Origin: Diaphorobacter aerolatus
Lineage (GTDB): Bacteria; Pseudomonadota; Gammaproteobacteria; Burkholderiales; Burkholderiaceae_C
NCBI RefSeq assembly: GCF_014489535.1
Contig: NZ_CP060783.1
Coordinates: forward strand, 2,763,501-2,827,500
Length of the DNA: 64,000 nucleotides
Direction: 5' to 3'
Under the pieces are notes generated by a model. That model was not told the DNA's origin. It ran no database searches and saw only the letters and a list, made by a program, of their open reading frames with translations. A program made the position numbers and the translations under genes. The stretch's first letter is position 1. Each line of letters begins with the position of its first letter. Of this stretch, positions 54,722 through 63,689 are shown in pieces.

Positions 54722-55741
54722 ATGAGCCACGATAACGATCTGTTTGCCGATGCCGCGCGCGAGGTGCTGGCCGACCAGTGCAGCCCCGAGGTGGTGCGCG
54801 CCATCGAGGCGCATGGCAACGCCGCGCCCGAAACGGCGGCGCTCTGGGAACAACTCGAAGCCACGGGTCTCGCCGATGCGATGCTCGCCGAAGAGCAGGG
54901 CGGCGCGGGCCTGGGCCTTGGCGCGGTGTTCGGCGTGCTGGAGCAATGCGGCGCGCATGCGCTGCCATTGCCTCTCGCGGACACCATGCTGGTGCGCGCC
55001 ATGCTCGCGGCGTCGAGCGTGGACAAGCCCGCAGGTCGCATCGTGCTGGCCAGCGGGATGCGTGTGGACTCCGGCATCAGCGCGCCCCTGGTGCGCAATG
55101 CCCGCGTTGCGCAATCCGTGCTGCTGCAGGTGGACGGCGAATCGCGTCTGCTGGGCCTCGAAGGCGCGACATTGGGCGATCAGGCACTGGCGCTCGACGC
55201 AGCCGTGCAGTGGAGCCACGCGCAATGGCAGTCCGCTCGCGTGGTGCAGGCCGGGGCCGACGTGCGCACGGCGCAGGCCGCGGTGGTCGCCGCACAAATG
55301 GCGGGCGCGTTGAAAACCGTGTTCGATCGCACGCTGCAATATGCCAACGAACGTCAGCAGTTTGGCCGCCCCATCGGCAAGTTCCAGGCCATCCAGCACC
55401 AATTGGCCGTGATGAGCGAACATGTCTTCGCCTCGCGCATGGCCGCCCAACTGGGCTGCAGCGGCGCGGGCATCGTGCCCGACCGGCTGCGTGTGGCGAC
55501 AGGCAAGGCGCGCTGCAGCCAGGCGGCGCTTGCGGTGTCGGAGACGGCGCACGCAATCCATGGTGCCATCGGTTTCACGGAAGAATACGACCTGCAACTG
55601 TTCACGCGTCGGCTCCATGCGTGGCGGCAGACCGCTGGCAGCGAAGCCTATTGGCACAACGTCGCGGGCGCGGCGCTGCTCGATGCGCAAGGGCTCACGC
55701 TCGATGTCATCCGGCGGATCACGGATGTGGAAACGGCTTGA
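54722..55741 (+). CDS. acyl-CoA dehydrogenase, short-type subunit
   Basis: This 339-residue acyl-CoA dehydrogenase relative has LADAMLAEEQGGAGLGLGAV, ANERQQFGRPIGKFQAIQHQ and ETAHAIHGAIGFTEEYDLQL. The middle beta domain is degenerate, and no EGT-type catalytic Glu is visible at the C-terminus. This is typical of the small partner in heterotetrameric dehydrogenases such as those for dicarboxyl, steroid side-chain or pimeloyl CoA esters. It follows the large subunit by 15 bases. A joint enzyme is inferred. Confidence 0.88.
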   Translation: MSHDNDLFADAAREVLADQCSPEVVRAIEAHGNAAPETAALWEQLEATGLADAMLAEEQGGAGLGLGAVFGVLEQCGAHALPLPLADTMLVRAMLAASSVDKPAGRIVLASGMRVDSGISAPLVRNARVAQSVLLQVDGESRLLGLEGATLGDQALALDAAVQWSHAQWQSARVVQAGADVRTAQAAVVAAQMAGALKTVFDRTLQYANERQQFGRPIGKFQAIQHQLAVMSEHVFASRMAAQLGCSGAGIVPDRLRVATGKARCSQAALAVSETAHAIHGAIGFTEEYDLQLFTRRLHAWRQTAGSEAYWHNVAGAALLDAQGLTLDVIRRITDVETA

Positions 55742-55842
55742 GTGCCATGTCTTTCACCCTCGCCCCCAACGGGAGAGTGCGCAATACCGGATGGCGCGTG
55801 TGTAGACGATACCCACAATGAATTTTTCAAGGAGACACTTCC

Positions 55843-56631
55843 ATGGCATTCCTGAATCTTGAACGCGACGGTGCGATTCTTACCGTCACCATGAACCAGC
55901 CCGAGACGCGCAATGCGCTCACCGGCAACACCGCGGTTGACGAGTTCGTGCAGCTCTGCGACGACGTGCGCAAGGATGCGAGCGTGAAGGTGATCATCCT
56001 GACCGGCGCGGGTCCGATCTTCAGCTCGGGCGGCAACGTCAAGGACATGAAGCGCTTTTTCGACGACGCGCTCACGCCCGACCTGATCCGTGAGGAATAT
56101 CGCCAGGGCATCCAGCGCATTCCGAATGCGCTGTACCAGCTCGACGTGCCGGTGATCTGCGCGGTCAACGGTCCGGCCATCGGCGCGGGGCTTGACCTGA
56201 CCTGCATGTGCGACATCCGCATCGCCGCCGACAACGCCACGTTTGCCGAGAGCTTTGTGCGCGTGGGCATCGTGCCGGGCGACGGCGGCGCGTGGCTGCT
56301 GCCGCGCGCCGTGGGTTATGCCAAGGCGTCCGAAATGGCGTTCACCGGCGAGGCCATCAGCGCGGCGCAAGCGCTGGCCTGCGGGCTGGTCTCGCGCGTG
56401 GTGCCAGCGGACCAGTTGCTCGCCGAAGCCCGCGCGCTCGCCGCGAAAATTGCCGCCAACCCCGGTGCGGTGATGCGCATGACCAAGCGCCTGCTGCGCG
56501 AAGGTCAGCTGGCATCGCTGGCGTCGCTGCTCGAGATGTCGGCGGGCTTTCAGGCCGTGGCGCACAAGACCGCCGATCACCGCGAAGCCGTCACGGCCTT
56601 TATCGAGAAGCGCGCGCCGAAATTTCAGTAG
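55843..56631 (+). CDS. enoyl-CoA hydratase/isomerase (crotonase) family protein
   Basis: This 262-residue crotonase-fold protein has an oxyanion-hole region SSGGNVKDM and GPAIGAGLDLTCMCDIRIAA, and a C-terminal trimerisation helix. The two hydratase glutamates are not conserved: aligned to mammalian mitochondrial hydratase (Glu144 and Glu164), the positions are Asp (GAGLDLT) and Phe (AESFVRV). It may therefore be an isomerase, hydrolase or other crotonase reaction. A GGAG ribosome site precedes the ATG. It is the last gene of the operon, 101 bases after the second dehydrogenase. Confidence 0.9.
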   Translation: MAFLNLERDGAILTVTMNQPETRNALTGNTAVDEFVQLCDDVRKDASVKVIILTGAGPIFSSGGNVKDMKRFFDDALTPDLIREEYRQGIQRIPNALYQLDVPVICAVNGPAIGAGLDLTCMCDIRIAADNATFAESFVRVGIVPGDGGAWLLPRAVGYAKASEMAFTGEAISAAQALACGLVSRVVPADQLLAEARALAAKIAANPGAVMRMTKRLLREGQLASLASLLEMSAGFQAVAHKTADHREAVTAFIEKRAPKFQ

Positions 56632-56723
56632 GGATCAGGCGACGGCGCTTAAAAGATGAGCAGTCGCGCATTGTCCAGTGGGGCAATTCGCGAAGACGTG
56701 TCCGAACGCTTCATAATGCAGGC

Positions 56724-57344
56724 ATGACCGATCGTCCAAAACGTTTCTCGATGATCCGCGAGTTTCACCTCGCGGACTGGTTCACGCTGGGCAATGCCGT
56801 CTGTGGCGTTGGGGCCCTGTTTTCGGCAATGTCATTTCTCGAAACAGGTGCTGTTCAGCACATCTACTTCGCCTGCGCGCTGGTGTTCGCGGCACTGGTG
56901 TTCGACGTGCTCGATGGCCGGATCGCGCGCTGGCGACAGAAGTCCTCCGCGATGGGGCGCGAGCTGGATTCGCTTGCCGACGTGATCTCGTTCGGCGTGG
57001 CACCGGCGATCATTGCGTACGCCTGCGGCATGCAGGGGCTGTACGACCGCATCGTGCTGGCGTTTTTCGTGGCCTGTGGCGTGTCGCGTCTGGCGCGCTA
57101 CAACGTCACAGCTGAAGTCCTGTCCGAGGGTTCGGGCAAGGTCAAATTCTTTGAAGGCACGCCGATCCCGACCTCGTTCGTGCTCGTGCTGGTGCTGGCG
57201 GTCGCTGCGTGGATGGGTGCGGTGCGCGATCAATTGTGGTTCGGCAAGGTCATGATCGCGGGCTTCACCGTGCATCCACTGGTGTTGATGTTTGCGCTGT
57301 CGGGCTCGTTGATGATCAGCCGCATCAAGATTCCCAAGCTCTGA
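56724..57344 (+). CDS. pssA: CDP-diacylglycerol-serine O-phosphatidyltransferase
   Basis: This 206-residue integral membrane CDP-alcohol phosphatidyltransferase has the full catalytic motif D-x2-D-G-x2-A-R-x8-G-x3-D-x3-D: Asp61, Asp64, Gly65, Ala68, Arg69, Gly78, Asp82 and Asp86. The N-terminus (FSMIREFHLADWFTLGNAVC) and six helices fit the type II PssA that makes phosphatidylserine, the precursor of phosphatidylethanolamine. No phosphatidylserine decarboxylase gene is in the window. A bidirectional terminator follows. Confidence 0.9.
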   Translation: MTDRPKRFSMIREFHLADWFTLGNAVCGVGALFSAMSFLETGAVQHIYFACALVFAALVFDVLDGRIARWRQKSSAMGRELDSLADVISFGVAPAIIAYACGMQGLYDRIVLAFFVACGVSRLARYNVTAEVLSEGSGKVKFFEGTPIPTSFVLVLVLAVAAWMGAVRDQLWFGKVMIAGFTVHPLVLMFALSGSLMISRIKIPKL

Positions 57345-57363
57345 GCGAACACGCCGCCCATCA

Positions 57364-57397
57364 AAAATGCCCGCAGACAGTCATCTGCGGGCATTTT
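57364..57397. terminator. bidirectional intrinsic terminator
   Basis: AAAATGCCCGCAGA (57364-57377) is perfectly complementary to TCTGCGGGCATTTT (57384-57397), with T-rich sequence on both exits. It separates the convergent pssA and IPTL-CTERM genes. Confidence 0.9.
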
Positions 57398-57402
57398 GTT
57401 TT

Positions 57403-60400
57403 TCAGGGAACGCGTCGGCGCAAGCTCAGCGCGGCGAAACCGGCCAGCGCAAGCGCGAGCAATGTCCGTGCGATCTCCGAGAGCGTGGGCACACTGGCAG
57501 GGTTCGACGGTTCGGTGATCGCCGTGGGTTCGACGAGGAACACCGGATCGACGATGACGCCGTTGACGAGGCGATCCGCATCGCCGTCTGCGCCGTCGGT
57601 GAGCGAGAAGCTGCCGCTGGTGCGTGCCCCGTTGAACTGCGCCTTGGCGTCATACCAGTGCGGCGTGGCATTGCCCGCCGTCGGGCCGAACTTCCACAGC
57701 GTCGCCGCTGCGGGCGCGGGCTGAGTCCATTGCCAGGTGACGCGCGCCGCAACACTGCTTGAGCCGCCCACGAGCACAAAGCCAAAGCCCGCCTGTTGCA
57801 CAAACCGGTAGCCATTCGGCAGTGGCGGCATTGAACCGGCGGATACCGGCCCACGGAATTGTCGGCAAATTGCCAGCCATTGCCGGTGACCGTGGCGCTG
57901 CCGCCATCGCCGCCTGGCAGTGTGCTGCCGGTAGAGGCAGGCAGTTGAACCGGGAAGCTGCGCTGCACCGGAGCGGCGTCGGGCGAGCCCGCCGTGCCCG
58001 CCTGCGTCGCGCGGATCGTGCAGGTGCCGACGGCAAGCAGCGTGATGCTTGCGCCGTTCGCGCCGCTGCTCTGGCAAACGCCCGGCGTGCTGCTTGCGAA
58101 TTGCACCGGGTTGTTGGACGCATTGCCGGTAGCGGATACGGTGAACGGGGCGCTGCCCAGCGTGCGCGTGGGCAGGTCACCCCACTGGATCGCGGGCGTC
58201 GTGGCCCCTGCGCCCGTGCGGAACGCGGTGGGTGCGACCAGGCTGGCAACGCCATCGGCGGAAACAACGATGGCATAGGCCACAAAGGCCGTATCCGCCG
58301 CCAGACCCGAGACGCTCAGCCTGCCAGCCTCGCCCGCCGTGAGCGCGATGCCGGCGGTGCTCCACAATGCGGCCTCGCCGGTGGCGCCCTGGCCCGCCTT
58401 CACTTGCTCCCAGCTCGGCACGGGCGCATTGGCCGCGAGCACGACGGCGTGAAGCATGCCCGTTTGTGTGCCCTGCGCCGAGAAATCGGCGCCGCTTGGG
58501 GTGGTCGCGGTTTGCGCCAGCGTGACCACGGGCAGCGCGGCGATGTTCACGCTGTCGCTGCGGAATTTCTTCCATGCCGCAAAGCCCAGGTCCTTGGCCG
58601 CCTTGCCATCGCCGTAGAAGTCGGCATCGCCGCAGTCGCTGACGATGGTGGCCGCGCCGCCTTGCGCAAGCGCCGCGGGCAACGTGCCAATGCCTTCGGC
58701 CGAGCATGCAGTGCGGGGCGGTGTGAACGCGGCCACATCGGCAGCGAGTTGGCGCACGTTGAGTGCGAGCAGTCCGTTGCTGCTCACGCGCCCATCCCAC
58801 GAGAACAGGCGGAAGTCACGGGGCGCGCTGCCGTTGGCTCCATTCGGTGGTCCGGCGATGATCAGGTATTCGCCATTCGCGTTCTTGCGGATCTCGCGAA
58901 TGCCGCGCCCGCCCAGATCAAGGCGCACCGGTGCGCCGAAAGTCGCACTGTTCTTGCTGCCGCCGCTCGCGCCGGGCAGGGCCGCGTAGTTGGTCACCGG
59001 TATGACAAGCGCGTGCGTGCGGTTCGTCGCCTTGTCCGCCTCCACGGCCGACTGGCCCGGCGCACTCACCAGCGGCGCGCGAAAGCCCAGCCAGAGCTGC
59101 GCATCGTCCGGGCTCGTCGTGCTTCCTTCGATGGAAAAGCCCGACAGCGTATCGGTCTCCGGTGCCTTGAGCGGGTTGTTGTCGCCGCCATCGGAGCTTG
59201 CAACCAGACCCAGATAGTCCGCGCCCAGGCCATGCAGGTTTTTCTGATCCCAGTTGCGCAGGTCTTCGCGCAGCCATTGGTAGTAGCCGCTGACCTTGCC
59301 AGTGGCCGCATCGACGGCGAAAAAACGCCAGCGGTCGGGACGCGAGCGGCCGTTCTTGTTGTTGGAGTGCGATCCGGCAAAGTACATGCGGTCGCCCACG
59401 ATGAAGCTCGACTCCAGATCCACCTCGCCATCGGCCTTGCAATTGGCAAGGCCGCTGAAGCCGCCGTTGCTGCAACTGGCGGTGTTCGACAGACCGAGCG
59501 AGCCATCAGGCACAAGCTGGCTCACGGGCAGGCCACCGGTCTGCGGCTGGTAGCCAAAGATCGCGTTGCCGCCCGAAAGCGCATTGCCCGATGCATCCTT
59601 GGCGGGGGCTTCGTCGTCGGCCACGAGCATCTCGCCGCTTGGCAGCATGAGAGCCGACGATCCATCGGAGCGGCCCGCGAACCAGCGTGTGCCGGGCGTG
59701 GCGGCAGTGTTGGCCGACGCGGCATAGCGAATCGTGCGTGTGATGCTGGCACGGTTCGACGCGGTCAGCGTGACGACAATGTCCGCATATCCCACCTTGG
59801 TCGGCGTGATCCGCAGCGTCGCATTGCCGTTGTCGTTTGTGATCTGGATGCCCGCATCCGCCACCACCGCCTGATCGCTGGATGTCGCGGTCACCGTGAC
59901 CACGCCGTTCGCGGAATCGGTCGCGCTGAAGCGCAGGCCCTGCGTGGCGAGTGCATCGTTGATGTCGCCCACCGTGCCGGAGAGCGCGCTGTTGTCCGGC
60001 AACGAGGTCGTCGGCGGAGAGCCCACGACGAAGTCCGCTGACAGTGCACTGGCGCTGCCCCCACGCTGTTGACCGCCCGCACGCGAACCTTTTGCGCGCC
60101 ACTGGGCAGACCTGTCAGCATGAGATGGGGGGTGGTGGCTACGGCGCTTTGAGTGACCGTGGTGAAGTTGTCCTGCGATACCTCGACGACATAGAACGCC
60201 ACGGCGGGTCCCGACACCGGAGCCGTCCATTGAAGCGTGGCGTCGTTGCCGCTCTGGGTGGTCAGCCTGACCTGCGTGGGCGCTGTGGGAGGGCTCGCGG
60301 GCAAGATGCTTTCCGGCGCTAGGGCGAGCCCATAGAAGGCTTCGCCGACAGGCAGGGTGGCGATCACGTTGGGAGCGCCTTGCAGAATGCCTGTCGCGCC

Positions 60401-61357
60401 GGATGCGTCAAACCATTGGTACAGCGTGCCTGCGCCATCGCTCGCGAGCAGGAGAGCGTTGCCGTCACCCGTGGCATAGACGGCGAGACCATGCGCGCCC
60501 GCGAGCGCGACCGAGCCGCTCGGCGTCCATGTACCGCCGCTGCGTATGTATTTCTGAATCTGGTCCGCATCATTGGCGGCGGCATACAAAGTGTCCGCAG
60601 CACCGGAACCCTGGCCCAATCGCGCGAATGCAATACCGCGAAAGTTGTTTACGGGCATGTCTGATAGCTGTGTGATGCTCTGCGTGCCGCTCGTCGGCAG
60701 ATTGTTGCCCACCTGACTCAGCTTGCCGCCACTGGCGACGGACACCAGAAGCTGGCCGTCGGCAATCGCCAGGCCCTGGGTGTTGCCCGGCAGCAGCGCC
60801 GCTGCGTTGCCCGCTCCCTTGAACCAGATCCCGCCGTTTGGCGTGGTGTCCCCCTTGCCGCTGGCCCAGGCGCTGGCGCAATCGTTGCTGATGGCGCTGC
60901 GTATCGCGTCCTTGTTGAAGGCGGCGGTGCCTAAACCGAGCAGATCGCCCAGACCCGCGCCGCTGGCATCCACCAACTTCACGGCGCGGTTGGCCTGGCT
61001 GGCCGTGGCCTTCTTGGGATCTGCGCTGCCCGCAATCGCCTTGTAGCCGGGAACGGCCAGGCAACGGCCATCGGGCGAACGCGTCAACAGGCCTTCCGAG
61101 GTGGTGGAGCTTGCCGCAAGCGACTGGGCGGCATCGGTCGAAGTCAGCGGAATACGCTGCACCAGGCTCCCGTCCACGCGGTATTCCGCAAGGTATACCG
61201 ACTTCGCGTTGACCTCGCTGCCCACGCGATAGGCGACCACGTTGCCGCTCGCGAACGGGGCGGCCCAGGCGTTCAGCGGGAGGGCGGCGCAGGTGCCCAG
61301 CAATAGCAGCGTAGCCGCGGACGTGGCGCGGAGCGCAGAGGGGCGGGGACTTTTCAC
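57403..61357 (-). pseudogene. giant IPTL-CTERM surface protein (two frameshifts)
   Basis: This is an exported protein of about 1318 residues. GTG 61355-61357 gives a signal peptide (RATSAATLLLLGTCAALPLN, cleavage near WAA). A beta-propeller-like N-terminal region (LYAAANDADQIQKYIR, LAVYATGDGNALLLASDGAG) is followed by a fibronectin type III domain (PTQVRLTTQSGNDATLQWTA) and Ig-like/cadherin-like beta domains. The C-terminus is a sorting tail: VPTLSEIARTLLALALAGFA plus a short Arg cluster, the IPTL-CTERM pattern. The frame breaks at 60058-60062 and 57850-57852. Adding one G to the coding-strand G run restores NSVGGSASALSADF and NSVGPVSAGSMPPL. It is probably surface-anchored or part of the extracellular matrix. 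No sorting protease is in the window. Confidence 0.8.
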
Positions 61358-61669
61358 GATGGTGGAGGCTTGTTGGGCGTTTCGTTGCAAAACGATGCAA
61401 TTTGCCCGCGCGTCATGACAGTATCGTGACATGGCGCGCGGCGACCCGGTTCCGCCGCCGCGGAAATCGTGATCCTGTCGCGGCGGGGGAAACGTCCTGA
61501 TGCAGGTGCTCAGGCGGCGCACTGTACACTCGGCGTTTAACAAGTCTGTTGGCGGCCCTTGGGTGGTCGGTAAAGTCCGCAGGCAGGCTTACCTTCCGGT
61601 GGCTGCGTTCCCTTGGCCTGTTGGCGGGTCGCGCAGGTGCCGATATCGTGATTCCCACCACTTCAGTTC
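61358..61669. other. intergenic region and leader of minCDE
   Basis: These 312 bases separate the divergent IPTL-CTERM and minC genes. A -10-like TACACT lies at 61525-61530. The segment after it, about 61546-61630, has direct repeats (CTGTTGGCGG at about 61546-61555 and 61618-61627; CCCTTGG twice) and can pair GGTAA with TTACC, so the minC transcript may have a structured leader of about 135 bases. No SRP RNA, tmRNA or known riboswitch motif matched. Confidence 0.35.
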
Positions 61670-62434
61670 ATGGCCGTTGACACGGCGGGTCAGTCCCGCA
61701 CCAGTTTTGACCTCAAGAGCGCGCAATTGCCGGTGGTGGCTGTGATGCTCAAGAGCCCCGACATTTCCGTCTTTGCCGCCGATCTGGCGGCGCGTCTGGC
61801 CGACGATCCCGATTTTTTCGACAACGATCCGGTGCTCATCGACCTCACCGCCCTGCGCGAGCACGGCGACGAGATCGACTTTGGGGCGCTGATCGCCGAA
61901 CTGCGCGCGCACCACACGCAGCCGGTGGCCGTGCGCGGCGGCAGCGCCGAACAAATGCAGGCGGCGCATGACGCGGGACTGACCGCTGCGCCCGATGCGC
62001 CCGCGCGCGAGAAACCCGCAAAGGCCGCCAAACCCGAGATCCGCGAAGTCATCCGCGAGGTGGAAGTGGTGCGCGAAGTGCCCGTGGAGGTTCCCGGCGA
62101 CGCCGTGCTGACCATGGTGATCGACAAGCCGCTGCGCTCCGGCCAACAAGTCTATGCACGCGGCGGCGATCTGGTCGTGATGGCCATGGTCAGCTTTGGC
62201 GCCGAGGTGATTGCCGATGGCAACATCCACGTCTACGCGCCGATGCGCGGACGCGCCATCGCAGGCGCGCGTGGCAATACCGATGCGCGGATCTTCTGCA
62301 CCTGTATGGAGGCGCAGCTCGTGTCGATCGCCGGGATGTACCGCGCCATCGAAACCGATCTGGCACCGGATTTGAAGGGCAAGGCCGTACAGGTTCGCCT
62401 GGAAGGCGAAAAGCTGCTTATCGAGCCGCTGTGA
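61670..62434 (+). CDS. minC: septum-site determining protein MinC
   Basis: This 254-residue inhibitor of FtsZ assembly has an N-terminal FtsZ-binding domain (SFDLKSAQLPVVAVMLKS), a linker with charged repeats (REVIREVEVVREVPVEV) and a C-terminal beta-helix domain (YARGGDLVVMAMVSFGAEVI, then VYAPMRGRAIAGARGN). Through its C-domain it binds MinD and the FtsZ tail. It is the first gene of minCDE. No strong ribosome site is visible at the ATG, which fits a leaderless-like or structured 5' region. Confidence 0.96.
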   Translation: MAVDTAGQSRTSFDLKSAQLPVVAVMLKSPDISVFAADLAARLADDPDFFDNDPVLIDLTALREHGDEIDFGALIAELRAHHTQPVAVRGGSAEQMQAAHDAGLTAAPDAPAREKPAKAAKPEIREVIREVEVVREVPVEVPGDAVLTMVIDKPLRSGQQVYARGGDLVVMAMVSFGAEVIADGNIHVYAPMRGRAIAGARGNTDARIFCTCMEAQLVSIAGMYRAIETDLAPDLKGKAVQVRLEGEKLLIEPL

Positions 62435-62518
62435 GAAGGCCCGAGATGTCCGTACCGCGACCACTGACCGATTCTTCTTTTGTATTTTTAAAAAACCGTA
62501 GCAAGGACTGTGCATAAC

Positions 62519-63331
62519 ATGGCCAAAATCGTCGTCGTGACCTCCGGCAAGGGTGGCGTGGGCAAGACCACCACCAGCGCCGCCTTTGCCTCCGGCCTGG
62601 CGCTCGCCGGCCACAAGACCGCCGTGATCGACTTCGACGTCGGTCTGCGCAATCTCGACCTGATCATGGGTTGCGAGCGCCGCGTCGTGTATGACCTGAT
62701 CAACGTGATCCAGGGCGAGGCCAACCTCAATCAGGCGCTCATCAAGGACAAGCAGTGCGAGAACCTGTTCGTGCTTGCTGCCAGCCAGACGCGTGACAAG
62801 GACGCGCTCAACCAGGAAGGCGTTGGCAAGATTCTCAAGGATCTGGCCGACATGGATTTCGAGTACATCGTCTGCGACTCGCCCGCCGGTATCGAAAGCG
62901 GCGCGCTCATGGCCATGCACTTTGCCGACGAGGCATTGCTCGTGACCAACCCCGAGGTCTCGTCCGTGCGCGACTCCGACCGCATTCTCGGCATGCTCGG
63001 CAGCAAGACCAAGCGCGCCATCGAGGGTCTGGAGCCGGTCAAGGAACACCTGCTGATCACGCGCTACAACCCCAACCGCGTGGAAGATGGCCAGATGCTC
63101 AGCCTGGTGGACATCCAGGACATCCTGCGCATTCCGTTGATCGGCGTGATTCCCGAATCCGAAAACGTCCTCCAGGCCTCCAACCAAGGCCTGCCCGCGA
63201 TTCACCTCAAGGGCACGGACGTCTCCGAGGCCTACAGGGACGTGGTCGCACGCTTTCTCGGCGAGGAAAAGCCGATGCGCTTCACCGATGCGGAGAAGCC
63301 CAGCTTCTTCAAGCGCATCTTCGGGAGGTAA
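62519..63331 (+). CDS. minD: septum-site determining ATPase MinD
   Basis: This 270-residue membrane-associated ATPase has the deviant Walker A KGGVGKTT (residues 11-18, with signature Lys11), the [20 protein letters not shown] switch region and the C-terminal amphipathic membrane helix ([10 protein letters not shown]). With MinE it oscillates and recruits MinC to block polar division. Start ATG 62519-62521 gives [13 protein letters not shown]. It is followed by minE after two bases. Confidence 0.98.
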   Translation: MAKIVVVTSGKGGVGKTTTSAAFASGLALAGHKTAVIDFDVGLRNLDLIMGCERRVVYDLINVIQGEANLNQALIKDKQCENLFVLAASQTRDKDALNQEGVGKILKDLADMDFEYIVCDSPAGIESGALMAMHFADEALLVTNPEVSSVRDSDRILGMLGSKTKRAIEGLEPVKEHLLITRYNPNRVEDGQMLSLVDIQDILRIPLIGVIPESENVLQASNQGLPAIHLKGTDVSEAYRDVVARFLGEEKPMRFTDAEKPSFFKRIFGR

Positions 63332-63333
63332 GA

Positions 63334-63603
63334 ATGATGTCCCTGCTGTCTTTCCTGCTCGGGGAGAAGAAGAAAACCGCGTCGGTCGCCAAGGAGCGCC
63401 TGCAGATCATCCTGGCGCACGAGCGCAGCGGTCGCAATGCCGGCCAGCCCGACTATCTCCCCGCGCTGCAACGCGAACTGGTGGCCGTCATCAGCAAGTA
63501 CGTGTCGATCAATGCGGACGACATCAAGGTCCATCTCGAACGCCAGGAAAATCTGGAGGTTCTGGAAGTGAAGATCGAACTGCCCGAAGTCGCGACCAAG
63601 TGA
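63334..63603 (+). CDS. minE: cell-division topological specificity factor MinE
   Basis: This 89-residue protein has an N-terminal membrane-targeting and MinD-binding segment ([20 protein letters not shown]) and a C-terminal dimerisation domain ([20 protein letters not shown]). It stimulates MinD ATPase to drive the oscillation. Its ribosome site GGGAGG overlaps the minD stop codon. The length is normal. Confidence 0.97.
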   Translation: MMSLLSFLLGEKKKTASVAKERLQIILAHERSGRNAGQPDYLPALQRELVAVISKYVSINADDIKVHLERQENLEVLEVKIELPEVATK

Positions 63604-63640
63604 TCGCATCGCGCACGTGGCACTCGTGAAGTAGAAAAAA

Positions 63641-63673
63641 GGATGTACCGGTTTTTGCAGGTACATCCTTTTT
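63641..63673. terminator. bidirectional terminator after minE
   Basis: GGATGTACC (63641-63649) pairs with GGTACATCC (63660-63668). It is flanked by A5 on the left and T5 on the right, so it works in both directions between minE and the convergent flavin reductase gene. Confidence 0.9.
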
Positions 63674-63689
63674 GCTTCGTGGGCGGCGC

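Noticed and set aside
61540..61640. Possible SRP (4.5S) RNA or tmRNA upstream of minC
   Set aside because: CCGGAAGG appears on the minus strand, but the conserved SRP loop sequence and closing helices are absent, and no tmRNA tag or tRNA-like end is present.
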